Assembly (NCBI GenBank): GCA_031406795.1
Contig: JANOHV010000090.1
Coordinates: 1 to 26,583, forward strand
Length of the DNA stretch: 26,583 bases
Reading direction: 5' to 3'
Source: DATDCY01 sp031406795 [NCBI: Candidatus Rokuibacteriota bacterium]
GTDB taxonomy: Bacteria; JAUVQV01
The notes under the pieces were generated by a model, which had not been told where the DNA came from, did no database searches, and saw only the letters and a program-made list of their open reading frames with translations. Both the position numbers and the translations under genes were made by a program. Positions 7,921 through 14,961 of this stretch are shown here, piece by piece; within the stretch, counting starts at the first letter, position 1, and each line of letters starts with the position of its first letter.

Positions 7921-8838
7921 TCACGGTGCCGCATACAGAATTCGGCCCGCGTCGCGGAAGTCGTAGTGGCCGAGATTCGCGACGCGCCGGCGGAAATCCG
8001 CGTCCCGCAGCGCCTCGAGGATCGCCTGCACCCCCGCCCCGAAGTATGCGTCCTTCGTCGTAACCAGATCGAATCGCTCCTGGACGACCTGGATGAAATC
8101 GAGCCCCAGCATCCGCGCAACCGACCCCGACGCCAGCCCGGTGTCGGCCTCGCCCGAGAGCACGGCGAGACCGACCTCGTAGTGGGTGGCCGCCTCGCGC
8201 CCGTAGCCGACCACGCCCGCCGGCGCTATCCCCAGCTCCGCGAGCCGCCGGTCGAGCAGCAGACGCGTCCCCGCCCCCGCCTGCCGGTTGACCAACCGCA
8301 CCCCCGGGCGCCCGAGTTCCTCGAAGCCGCGGATCGCCAGCGGATTGCCCGGCGCGGTGACGAATCCCAGATCGCGCCAGAGCAAGTTCGCGACAACTGG
8401 CCGAACCGCGGTCACGATCCGCTTGACGTGCGGGACGTTGTATTCCCCCGTCTCCGGGTCGGCCAGGTGGCTCCAGGCCAGGTCGGTATGGCCGAGATTG
8501 AGCATCCGCAGCCCTTCGGTGCTGCCCGTGGATGCCGAGAACAGGACGACTCCGGGGTGGTGCGCTGCCAGATGGCTCTGGAGGATGTCGAGAACCGGGT
8601 CGTGACTGCCGGCGGCGAGCAGCACGCCCTCGATCCGCTGGCCCCGCTTCCGAGCAACGGACAGGCCCTCCATGGCGTTCTTTTCGATCCACTCGTCGAG
8701 CACCCGCAGCGGAAACAGCCACTTGCCGGTGACTCGGGACGCGGGGATCTTCCCGGCTTTCACGAGCGCATAGACCTGCTTCTCGTGAATGCCGAGATGC
8801 TCGGCGACTTCCTTGGTCGTCAGGAACTTGTCAGGCAC
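7921..8838 (-). CDS. Excisionase-type HTH regulator with molybdate/tungstate-binding-like PBP domain
   Basis: 305 aa. Residues 5-52 are an excisionase/MerR-like winged helix (FLTTKEVAEHLGIHEKQVYALVKAGKIPASRVTGKWLF). Residues about 75-290 resemble a type-2 periplasmic-binding-protein domain of the COG1910 kind (GSHDPVLDILQSHL, ASTGSTEGLRMLNLGHTDLAWSHL, VNRQAGAGTRLLLDRRL, YFGAGVQAILEAL). There is no signal peptide, so it is a cytoplasmic one-component sensor. First gene of the tup cluster, it probably senses intracellular tungstate/molybdate and controls its own promoter. The start is GTG 8838 with AGGGG 7 nt upstream. Three 10-bp repeats (8848-8877) cover its -10 region. It is not the XerC-domain TunR type known from sulfate reducers. 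Confidence 0.88.
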   Translation of the reverse strand: MPDKFLTTKEVAEHLGIHEKQVYALVKAGKIPASRVTGKWLFPLRVLDEWIEKNAMEGLSVARKRGQRIEGVLLAAGSHDPVLDILQSHLAAHHPGVVLFSASTGSTEGLRMLNLGHTDLAWSHLADPETGEYNVPHVKRIVTAVRPVVANLLWRDLGFVTAPGNPLAIRGFEELGRPGVRLVNRQAGAGTRLLLDRRLAELGIAPAGVVGYGREAATHYEVGLAVLSGEADTGLASGSVARMLGLDFIQVVQERFDLVTTKDAYFGAGVQAILEALRDADFRRRVANLGHYDFRDAGRILYAAP

Positions 8839-8847
8839 GATAATCCC

Positions 8848-8877
8848 CTAAATATTACTAAGTATTACAAATTCTTA
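8848..8877 (-). promoter_or_regulatory. Iterated 10-bp operator repeats at the tup regulator promoter
   Basis: On the plus strand the repeats are CTAAATATTA (8848-8857), CTAAGTATTA (8858-8867) and the weaker CAAATTCTTA (8868-8877). Neighbours match at 9/10 and 7/10. They are spaced by one helical turn and overlap the -10 box. Confidence 0.55.
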
Positions 8878-8890
8878 CCGTTACATCCAA
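8862..8890 (-). promoter_or_regulatory. Promoter of the regulator-tupABC operon
   Basis: On the minus strand, TTGGAT (8890-8885), a 17-bp spacer and TAATAC (8867-8862). The transcript would begin about 15-20 nt before the GTG at 8838. Confidence 0.6.
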
Positions 8891-8952
8891 TACCACGAGA
8901 CACAGGAGGCGTCAATTGGCAATTCACCACAACGAATACGAGCGCCGCAGAC

Positions 8953-9113
8953 GGGCCCTTTTCAGCGGCCGTCACGGTAGCGGAGAGGCTGATCAAAAGG
9001 GTCCAGATGCAAGGCGGGCGACAAGCAGACGCCGAGGCGGGCTCGTGCCCGCCGCAGGGAGCCGCGAGGAGTGCAACGCCGCAGGTGGGCCCTTTTCAGC
9101 GGCCGCAACGGTA
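8953..9113. repeat. Intergenic repeat unit bounded by direct repeats
   Basis: The 331-bp gap between the tup regulator and the cold-shock gene holds no convincing gene. GGGCCCTTTTCAGCGGCCG is present at about 8956-8974 and again at about 9088-9106, each followed by a variant of (T/A)ACGGTA. Between the copies are CAAAAGGGTCCAGATGCAAG and a perfect hairpin, GGCGGGC-TCGT-GCCCGCC (9036-9053). This looks like a dispersed, non-coding repeat. A small ORF over it (8916-9173) is probably fortuitous. Confidence 0.6.
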
Positions 9114-9155
9114 AAAAAACAAAAGGCCCCCGCACCCTTTCGGGCGCGGAGGCCT
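9113..9155 (-). terminator. Rho-independent terminator of the cold-shock gene
   Basis: Read on the minus strand, AGGCCTCCGCGCCC pairs with GGGTGCGGGGGCCT (one G-T-type mismatch) around GAAA, then TTTTGTTTTTTT. The arms are at 9142-9155 and 9124-9137. Confidence 0.9.
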
Positions 9156-9169
9156 CAGTTACCTAGAAG

Positions 9170-9373
9170 TTAGGCGGGACGGACGTTCGACGCCGCCGGG
9201 CCCTTCTGGCCGTCGACGATGTCGAATTCAACAGCCTGACCTTCGCTCAGGCTCTTGAAGCCCGAACCACCGATCGCGGTGTGGTGCACGAAGACGTCCT
9301 TGGAACCGTCCTCGAGGCTGATGAAGCCGAAACCCTTCTGATCATTGAACCACTTCACCGTTCCCTTTGCCAT
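9170..9373 (-). CDS. Cold-shock domain protein (CspA family)
   Basis: A 67-aa single OB-fold protein of standard CspA length. It has RNP1 KGFGFI (residues 13-18) and RNP2 VFVHH (27-31), and starts [11 protein letters not shown] as in most family members. These proteins bind single-stranded RNA and DNA and act as RNA chaperones. The frame is open to 9412, but ATG 9373 is chosen from the conserved N-terminus and an upstream AGGGG 8 nt away. It is a complete single-gene unit: promoter at 9487-9515, a leader of about 105 nt with a small hairpin, and a strong terminator. Long leaders are typical of cold-inducible csp mRNAs. Cold induction of this copy is inference. Confidence 0.96.
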   Translation of the reverse strand: MAKGTVKWFNDQKGFGFISLEDGSKDVFVHHTAIGGSGFKSLSEGQAVEFDIVDGQKGPAASNVRPA

Positions 9374-9486
9374 GTTCGCTACCCCTGTCTTTTGATCCCT
9401 TGAATAACCCACGCAAAACCCTGAGTTCTCTCAGGACACGTGACAGCCGACGATTGGGGATTCATCAAACGCTAGCCTACTTCCAT

Positions 9487-9515
9487 AATATATGGTTCCG
9501 GCCCGCACTTGTCCA
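9487..9515 (-). promoter_or_regulatory. Promoter of the cold-shock gene
   Basis: On the minus strand, TGGACA (9515-9510), a 17-bp spacer and TATATT (9492-9487). The leader to ATG 9373 would be about 105 nt and contains the hairpin CCTGAG-AGAA-CTCAGG (9435-9420). Confidence 0.6.
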
Positions 9516-9533
9516 CCATTATTTTTCGCCTGC

Positions 9534-9929
9534 CTAGAGCTGCCTGAGTTCGAGCTGATTGAACGGAGAGCCGAGCTCATGCAGGAAGATCTCGTCATCC
9601 TGGATATCGTCGATCACCCAATCCTCGTGCAGTCTCTCGAGCAGCCCTGGATCCCCGAAGCGCAGGTCGAGCCGCGTGTTGTTGTCGAACTCGTTCCAGG
9701 TCCCATCCGCCGGCGGCGCGCCCGGCCGCGTCACCTTGACGGCGCCATCGGCCAGAAAGGTGAAGACATAGCCGCGAAAGAGCGACGTGTCGTCATCGTT
9801 GTTCGCGATGAAGTAACTCACCCGCCAGGTGCCCACCGAAATAACATCGACAAGATCCTCGTTGTTGTTCGTGCAACCGCCAAGCGAGACCATCAACAGC
9901 AGTGCCATACCCAGTACGAGCTTCTTCAT
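9534..9929 (-). CDS. Predicted lipoprotein, lipocalin-like
   Basis: 131 aa. The N-terminus (MKKLVLGMALLLMVSLGGC) is a lipoprotein signal with lipobox LGGC, lipidated Cys at 19. The mature part begins with an acidic NNNEDLVD linker. It continues as GTWRVSYFIANNDDDTSLFRGYVFTFLADGAVKV...GTWNEFDNNTRLDLRFG, the pattern of small lipocalin-like lipoproteins (GxWxV...TFxxDG). Ligand and role are unknown. The start has a strong GAGGAGGGG about 9 nt upstream. A likely promoter is TTGACA (9999-9994) with TAGTTT (977-72 of the same thousand, 9977-9972) at 16-bp spacing. It is transcribed divergently from the sulfatase gene. Confidence 0.8.
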   Translation of the reverse strand: MKKLVLGMALLLMVSLGGCTNNNEDLVDVISVGTWRVSYFIANNDDDTSLFRGYVFTFLADGAVKVTRPGAPPADGTWNEFDNNTRLDLRFGDPGLLERLHEDWVIDDIQDDEIFLHELGSPFNQLELRQL

Positions 9930-10044
9930 GGTTCCCCCCTCCTCTTTCTCCCGGAATCGGCAGATGGGAATAAACTACTCCTGAACGTGACGCTGTCAAG
10001 TGCCATGTTGCAGCCGCGCCACCCGGCAGTTGCGCCCGCCGCGC

Positions 10045-10074
10045 TTGACGCCGCCGTGCTTTCGCGAATAATAC
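10045..10074 (+). promoter_or_regulatory. Promoter giving a near-leaderless sulfatase mRNA
   Basis: TTGACG (10045-10050), an 18-bp spacer and TAATAC (10069-10074). The expected start point (about 10080) coincides with the GTG at 10079, and no Shine-Dalgarno precedes it. Confidence 0.45.
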
Positions 10075-10078
10075 GCGG

Positions 10079-12178
10079 GTGATCGCCTGCACCCTCTCGA
10101 TCGTTCCGCGCCCCGCCCGACTCTTCCTGCTGCTCGCCGCCGCAGACACGCTGCTCTTCTCGCTACTGCGGGGCGCGTTCGCTCTCGCCTTCGCCCCGCC
10201 GGGCGACGGACTCCCCGCCGCGCTGATCGCCAAATCGTTGCTGCTCGGTGCCCGGTTCGATGCGCGGCTCGCGGTTCTCGCCGCCCTGCCGCTGCTCGCT
10301 CTCGGCGGGGCGCGGGCGCTTTCGCCGTTCGAGCGGCTGCTGGCGCGACGCGGCTGGGCGTGGTACCTGGCTCTCTCGCATCTGTTGTTGTTCCTCGTCT
10401 ACGCGGTGGATTTCGGCTACTACCCCTACGCCGCGAGCCGGGTCAACGTCTCGATCCTGCAGTTTCTCTACAACCCCGACACCTCGGCGGGGATGATCTG
10501 GGCCAGCTACCCGGTGGTCCGCGGCGCGCTCGGTCTGGCCTTCGCCGCCTGGGCGGTGTTCCGCGTCGCCCGCCTGCTCCTCGAGCGCGCCGCCCACTGG
10601 CCGGCGGCGACCGCGCCGCGAGGCCTACGCATCGCCGCATCGATCGCCGTCGCCCTGCTTGCCGCCGGAGCCCTGTACGGCAAGATCTCCTGGTACCCGC
10701 TTCGCTGGTCAGACGCCTATTTCTCGACCAGCACCTTCGCCGCCGATCTCGCGCACAACCCCGTGCTTTTCTTCGCCGAGACGGTGCGCAAGAAGCCCGC
10801 GGCCTACGACCTGGCGAAGGTGCGCGCCGCCTATCCTCTCGTCGCCGGCTACCTGGGCATCGCGGACCCCGACCCGGAGCGCCTGGTCTATGCCCGCCGC
10901 GCCAAACCGCTGGGCCTCGCGCCCGGATCCCCTCCCGCGGACCCCGCCGGCTCGTTCGCGCGCCGGCCGAACGTGGTGATCGTCCTGCTCGAGTCCTTCG
11001 CCGCCTACAAGACCGGCGCATTCGGCAACCCGCTGGACCCCACGCCGCACTTCGACGCGCTGGCCCGGGAGGGGACGCTCTACACTCGCTTCTTCACCCC
11101 GACCTGGGGGACGGCGCGCTCGGTCTGGGCCACGGTAACCGGACTGCCCGACGTGGAGACGGACCTCACGGCCACCCGCAACCCGCTGCTCGTCTCGCAG
11201 AACAGCATCCTCAATGACTTCGCCGGCTACGAGAAGCTCTATTTTCTCGGCGGCAGCCTGAACTGGGCGAACATCCGCGGTCTGCTCGCCGCAAACATCA
11301 CCGGGCTGCGCCTCTTCGAAGAGGGGAGCTACCGCGCGCCCCGCGTCGATGTCTGGGGGATCTCGGACCTCGATCTCTTCGAGGAAGCCAACCGGGTCTT
11401 CACGAGCATCGGCCGGCCCTTCGTCGCCATCGTCCAGACCTCCGGCAGCCACCGCCCCTACACCATCCCGAAGAACCACCGCGGGTTCGAACCGCGCCGG
11501 ATCGCGGACGCCGAAGCGCAGCGGCACGGCTTCGGCGCGGCGGACGAGTACAACGCCTTCCGCTTCCTCGACCACGCCGTCGGCGCCTTCATCGCGGGCG
11601 CGCGCCGCGAACCGTGGTTTGCCGACACGATCTTCCTCTTCTACGGCGATCACGGTCTGCCCGGGAGCGCGCCGCACATCCCGCCGGGGGACGAAGCGGC
11701 CGGCCTGACGCACTTCCACGTCCCGCTGCTCGTCTACGGCCCGGGCCGCATCCCCGGCGGGCGGCGGATCGACACCGTGGCCAGCGAATTGGATGTGCTG
11801 CCCACGGCGGCCTCGCTCGCCGGCCTGCCCTATGTCAACAGTTCGCTGGGCCGCGACCTGCTCGATCCGGCCTTCGACGATCTGCGCTACACCTTCACGA
11901 TCGGCGATCAGGGGAAGGTGCCCTGGCTCGGCCTGATCGGGAAGGACCGCGCGTTCGGGGTGTTCGGCGACGGCTCGAACCGCCGGCTCACCGCGCTGGA
12001 CGGACTCGACGCGCGGGCGAACCTCCTCGCGCGCGAGCCGGAGACGGCGGCGCGCATGGAGGAAATCTGCCTCGCGCTGTACGAGACCGCGCGTTACCTG
12101 CCGTTCGTCAACAAGCCGGAGATGGTCAGGGCGGTTGTTGACTTTGCTCAAGGCATTCCTCGCGGCCAGGTCCAATAA
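10079..12178 (+). CDS. LTA-synthase-like membrane sulfatase/phosphotransferase
   Basis: 699 aa. Five hydrophobic helices lie in residues about 13-39, 64-81, 93-116, 149-168 and 186-205. An extracytoplasmic alkaline-phosphatase-fold domain follows: NVVIVLLESFAAYKTG (metal ligand E305), TPTWGTARSVWATVTGLPD (candidate nucleophile T345), and FYGDHGLPG (D524, H525). The layout matches LtaS/OpgB-type enzymes, which transfer phosphoglycerol or phosphoethanolamine from lipids to envelope glycans. In a Gram-negative the acceptor is probably a periplasmic glycan or LPS, but this is not determined. GTG 10079 is the only good start before the first helix. The stop TAA shares one base with an ATG at 12178, so the next gene may be coupled. 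Confidence 0.88.
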   Translation: MIACTLSIVPRPARLFLLLAAADTLLFSLLRGAFALAFAPPGDGLPAALIAKSLLLGARFDARLAVLAALPLLALGGARALSPFERLLARRGWAWYLALSHLLLFLVYAVDFGYYPYAASRVNVSILQFLYNPDTSAGMIWASYPVVRGALGLAFAAWAVFRVARLLLERAAHWPAATAPRGLRIAASIAVALLAAGALYGKISWYPLRWSDAYFSTSTFAADLAHNPVLFFAETVRKKPAAYDLAKVRAAYPLVAGYLGIADPDPERLVYARRAKPLGLAPGSPPADPAGSFARRPNVVIVLLESFAAYKTGAFGNPLDPTPHFDALAREGTLYTRFFTPTWGTARSVWATVTGLPDVETDLTATRNPLLVSQNSILNDFAGYEKLYFLGGSLNWANIRGLLAANITGLRLFEEGSYRAPRVDVWGISDLDLFEEANRVFTSIGRPFVAIVQTSGSHRPYTIPKNHRGFEPRRIADAEAQRHGFGAADEYNAFRFLDHAVGAFIAGARREPWFADTIFLFYGDHGLPGSAPHIPPGDEAAGLTHFHVPLLVYGPGRIPGGRRIDTVASELDVLPTAASLAGLPYVNSSLGRDLLDPAFDDLRYTFTIGDQGKVPWLGLIGKDRAFGVFGDGSNRRLTALDGLDARANLLAREPETAARMEEICLALYETARYLPFVNKPEMVRAVVDFAQGIPRGQVQ

Positions 12179-12243
12179 TGATCAAGAAGGTTCTGAATTA
12201 TCAGGCGCAACAAACGGCGCGAAGCCGGGAGAGGACGGAGGCG

Positions 12244-12495
12244 ATGGATCAGCAAAGCGGCCCGCAGCACGGAACGATCACCCCGCAGACCCGCATGGGC
12301 GAGATCATCGAACGCTGGCCGGAGACGGTGGCGTTGCTCGTCGCAAACGGGTTCGCCCCCCTGGCGGATCCGGCGCACCAGGCGCTGGTCAAGACGATGC
12401 CCGTGACCCTCGAGCTGGCCTGCGCCCGGCACGGGGTGAGCCTGGCGAAGATGCTGGGACTGCTCAACGCCGCCGTGGGCGGCAGGGAGGATTGA
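12244..12495 (+). CDS. DUF1858 domain protein
   Basis: About 83 aa from ATG 12244. The core reads ITPQTRMGEIIERWPETVALLVANGFAPLADPAHQAL followed by VTLELACARHGVSLAKMLGLLNAAV, matching DUF1858. That is a small helical domain found alone or fused to hybrid-cluster and iron-repair (ScdA-like) proteins. The CxxC-type cysteines of some members are absent here (GFAPLADPAH instead), so a metal or disulfide role is unlikely. The start at 12244 is favoured by the nearby GAGAGGACGGAGG. An in-frame ATG at 12178 overlaps the sulfatase stop (TAATG) and would add 22 residues of unconserved-looking sequence. The function is unknown. Confidence 0.75.
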   Translation: MDQQSGPQHGTITPQTRMGEIIERWPETVALLVANGFAPLADPAHQALVKTMPVTLELACARHGVSLAKMLGLLNAAVGGRED

Positions 12496-12526
12496 CAAAC
12501 CCCGGCTGTCCCCAGAGAATCACCGC

Positions 12527-13114
12527 ATGATGAAACGGCTCGTCGTCTGCCTGCTGCCGCTGCTGTGGCTGGCGTGCGCAACGCCGCGGGGTCCGCTTCT
12601 GGTGCCGGCGAGCCTGCTGCAGGAAGACCCGTTCGACGTACGCTACAAGGTCCATTGCGACAATGTCTCGGGCAAGACGGTGTGCGTGATGACCGGCAAC
12701 GCGCTGCGCCCCTTCAGCCCCCGCTACCCGCTGCTGACGCTCGGCGTCGTCAGCGAGGTGGACAAGAACGGCGCGCCGCGCTACTTCCTCAGAACCGTGT
12801 TCGTCAACGAGGGTCAGTGGCTCAACATCAGCCGTGACAGCAGGCTGCGCGTCACCTGCGACGGCGAATCCGTCGAGATGACCGGGGCCGGCAGCGCGGG
12901 AACCCGGTACACCGACGAGGGCAACAAACGCTACGAAGTCGCCCTCTTCGATGCTTCCGCCGCGGTCATCAGGAAGATCGTGCAGGCCAGGTCGGTCGCG
13001 GTCGGGTTGCAGGGCGATTTTCTCCTCGAGAAGAGCTTCGGCAACGTCAACACGCTGTATTTCCGCCAGTTCGTTCAGCACTACATCGAGAAGACGCCGA
13101 CTGCCGACAAGTAG
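12527..13114 (+). CDS. Predicted outer-envelope lipoprotein, unknown family
   Basis: 195 aa. It starts MMKRLVVCLLPLLWLAC, a lipoprotein signal peptide with lipobox WLAC (Cys 17); start codons at 12527 and 12530 are both possible. I do not recognise the mature domain. It is a mixed alpha/beta sequence with YKVHCDNVSGKTVCVMTGNALRPFSPRYPLLTLGVVSEVDKNG, which includes two cysteines that could form a disulfide. A second half reads LRVTCDGESVEMTG...RYEVALFDASAAVIRKIVQARSVAVGLQGD. This alternation is compatible with a beta-rich periplasmic domain. It is 31 nt after the DUF1858 gene, probably in the same transcript, and converges on the GT9 gene with a 16-bp gap. Confidence 0.72.
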   Translation: MMKRLVVCLLPLLWLACATPRGPLLVPASLLQEDPFDVRYKVHCDNVSGKTVCVMTGNALRPFSPRYPLLTLGVVSEVDKNGAPRYFLRTVFVNEGQWLNISRDSRLRVTCDGESVEMTGAGSAGTRYTDEGNKRYEVALFDASAAVIRKIVQARSVAVGLQGDFLLEKSFGNVNTLYFRQFVQHYIEKTPTADK

Positions 13115-13130
13115 CCGCCCGCCGCCGGGA

Positions 13131-14186
13131 TCACGACGATCCGCGGGCGACGGGAGCGGCCTGATCGGCAAGCAGCTCCAGCGCCGCTGCCAACACCTCC
13201 GCCGATGCGATGTCGTCCAGGCAGGCCCGGTGCCGGCGCGGGCAGCGCAACCCGCCGTGCACCGTGCAGGGGCGACAAGCCAGAGCGCGGCTGATCACCC
13301 GCACGCGCGCGCCGCGCGGGGCGAAGCCGAAGGCCTCGTGTGTCGGGCCGAAGAGGGCGACCACGGGCGTACCGACCGCGGCCGCGAGATGGGCCGGTCC
13401 GGAGTCGTTCGCGATCACCACGCGGGCCATCTGCAGCAGCGCAGCCAGTTCCGGCAGCCCCGTGCGGCCGGCGAGCTGCGGGGCGCCCCCCGGTATCAGC
13501 GCCCGCACCAGCTCGGCGGTCTGCTGATCCGCGGCGCCGCCGGCGAGCACCGGTTCGAGCCCCCCCCCGTCGCGGAGTCCGGCCGCCACCGCGGCGAACG
13601 AGGCCGGCGGCCAGCGTTTGTTCGGCCAGTGCGCGCCCGGGACGACAACGGCGATGCGCTCCGGGGAGTGAACACCGGCGGCGGCCAGCAGCTCGCGGAC
13701 CGCGGCGCTCGTCGCGGCCGGCACGGTCAAGGCCGGCACCGGGTGCGCCGGCGGGATGCCGAAACGGCGCAGCGGTTCCAGGTAGCGATCGGTCACGTGC
13801 GGCTGCGCGTCCTCCATGCGCCCGCGCATCCACCCCGCCGCCCAAAGGCGTCGTAGCAGCGCCTCCTTGCGGTAGGAGGACCGGTGGTCGGCGTCCAACG
13901 CCCTCAGGCAGGCGCGGCTGCGCAGCGAGCGGTGCAGATCCAGCGCCAGGTCGAAATGACCGAGCCCGCGGCAATGCGCGCGCAGCGCCGCGAGCCCCGA
14001 CCCCGCCTCCTCCATCGCGACCACGCGGTCGATCCCGGGCTGGCCCTCGAGCAACGGGCGGTAGAGGGCCTTCGTCAGAAAGACGTTCTCGACGGCCGGG
14101 TAGGCCTCCTTGAGGCTGCGCAGGACCGGGAGCGTGAGCACCACGTCGCCGAGCGAGCTGAAGCGGATGACGACCGCGCGCTTCAT
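13131..14186 (-). CDS. GT9 (ADP-heptose:LPS heptosyltransferase-like) glycosyltransferase
   Basis: 351 aa, GT-B fold. The N-terminal Rossmann half begins AVVIRFSSLGDVVLTLPVLRSLKEAYP, as in WaaC/WaaF/WaaQ-type enzymes. The C-terminal nucleotide-sugar half has VVVPGAHWPNKRWP, then VIANDSGPAHLAAAVGTPVVALFGPT, the family signature. A cysteine-rich tail, CRPCTVHGGLRCPRRHRACL, is seen in many GT9 members. It would add heptose or a related sugar to LPS core at the cytoplasmic face. The acceptor cannot be read from the sequence, so no waa name is given. ATG 14186 overlaps the stop of a 32-codon ORF (ATGA), suggesting coupling to upstream sequence. Confidence 0.9.
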   Translation of the reverse strand: MKRAVVIRFSSLGDVVLTLPVLRSLKEAYPAVENVFLTKALYRPLLEGQPGIDRVVAMEEAGSGLAALRAHCRGLGHFDLALDLHRSLRSRACLRALDADHRSSYRKEALLRRLWAAGWMRGRMEDAQPHVTDRYLEPLRRFGIPPAHPVPALTVPAATSAAVRELLAAAGVHSPERIAVVVPGAHWPNKRWPPASFAAVAAGLRDGGGLEPVLAGGAADQQTAELVRALIPGGAPQLAGRTGLPELAALLQMARVVIANDSGPAHLAAAVGTPVVALFGPTHEAFGFAPRGARVRVISRALACRPCTVHGGLRCPRRHRACLDDIASAEVLAAALELLADQAAPVARGSS

Positions 14187-14281
14187 CGGGTCGCGGCGAT
14201 CACGCCGAACCGTTGCTCCTCGACTCCGAGGGTGGCCGCGACATCCGCGCCGAGCAGCAGCCGTCGTCCGGTGATCTTCAT
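14183..14281 (-). pseudogene. Short 32-codon ORF or gene relic ahead of the GT9 gene
   Basis: Reads MKITGRRLLLGADVAATLGVEEQRFG... and stops at the ATGA shared with the GT9 start. LLLGADVAATLGV resembles the strand-helix segment in periplasmic parts of FtsX/MacB permeases, so it may be a second scrap of the neighbouring permease relic. There is no clear Shine-Dalgarno. It may only serve to couple translation. Confidence 0.3.
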
Positions 14282-14316
14282 GCGCCGCCCCGACCCCCTT
14301 CCCCTCGTTTCATCTC

Positions 14317-14616
14317 TCACTCCCGCGTCTTGAGCACCGCCACCTGGTCGAGCGTGCGAATGCGGCCGGCCACCATGATACCCGAGAATACCGCGGCCGC
14401 CAGCGCGACGAGAAAGGCGAAGCCGATCAGCACCGAGTTCGTCGCCGTCATCGACCGGGCGATCGTCTGGTAGAAGCTCGCGAGCATACTCTCGCGCACC
14501 GCGACCCCCGCCACGGCCGGGGTGCGCTTGAGCCGTTCGGTCAACAGCGGCATCGGCGCCTCGTCGGCGGCAAGAAAAGCGCCCCCAGCGCTTCGCGCGA
14601 CGTTCTCCAGCGCCGG
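14317..14616 (-). pseudogene. FtsX-like ABC permease relic
   Basis: The frame is open from the cupin stop to a stop at 14317; the first ATG is at 14553 (78 aa). The sequence LLTERLKRTPAVAGVAVRESMLASFYQTIARSMTATNSVLIGFAFLVALAAAVFSGIMVAGRIRTLDQVAVLKTRE matches the segment just before and across the first helix of the C-terminal membrane part of FtsX/MacB-type lipoprotein permeases (KrtPaVagV...F..TiA.Sm....., then helix). About 300 residues of N-terminal domain and the last two helices are missing, and no ATPase gene is nearby. This looks like decay after deletion. A functional single-helix protein cannot be excluded. Confidence 0.6.
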
Positions 14617-14949
14617 TCACGGCTTCGGCGCGACGTGGACGGCCACCCAGACGCAGGGAGGATCGGCGCTCGTGGCCTCCACGCGGTGCCGCAGATGCGC
14701 GGGGATCAGCAGCCAGTCGCCCGGCCCCAGTTCGAGCCGGGCGCCGTCTTCCAGCCGCAGCGTCGCGCGGCCGGCGAGCAGCACCACCCACTCGTCGTCG
14801 GGCTGGTCGTACCACTCCCCGGGCGGCGTCGTCTGGCCCGTGGAAACGATGCGCTCGACGCGCGCGCCGGGACGGGCGAGGAGCACGTCGACGCGCTCCC
14901 GGTCCGTGCTGGCGCCGGCTGCGTCGAAGAGCGATCCCCGCTCGAGCAT
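14617..14949 (-). CDS. Small cupin-domain protein
   Basis: 110 aa, a single cupin barrel. The conserved core is VERIVSTGQTTPPGEWYDQPDDEWVVLLAGRATLRLEDGARLELGPGDWLLIPAHLRHRVEATSADPPCVWVAVHV. The EWVVLLAG...L.LGPGDWLLIPAHLRHRV stretch gives the usual G(X)5-7PG(X)2H motif 2, with His in AHLRHR. Cupins of this kind bind a metal and carry out varied oxygenase, isomerase or sensing roles; the substrate here is unknown. The ATG follows the omptin stop by 12 nt on the same strand, so co-transcription with the omptin is likely. There is no clear Shine-Dalgarno. Confidence 0.85.
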   Translation of the reverse strand: MLERGSLFDAAGASTDRERVDVLLARPGARVERIVSTGQTTPPGEWYDQPDDEWVVLLAGRATLRLEDGARLELGPGDWLLIPAHLRHRVEATSADPPCVWVAVHVAPKP

Positions 14950-14961
14950 CGGCGCGACCGG

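Noticed and set aside
7142-9114. Plus-strand frames opposite tupA and the regulator
   Set aside because: Shadow frames of recognised minus-strand genes.
8916-9173. 85-codon ORF across the intergenic repeat
   Set aside because: It covers a repeat with a hairpin and the terminator of the csp gene, and has no ribosome site.
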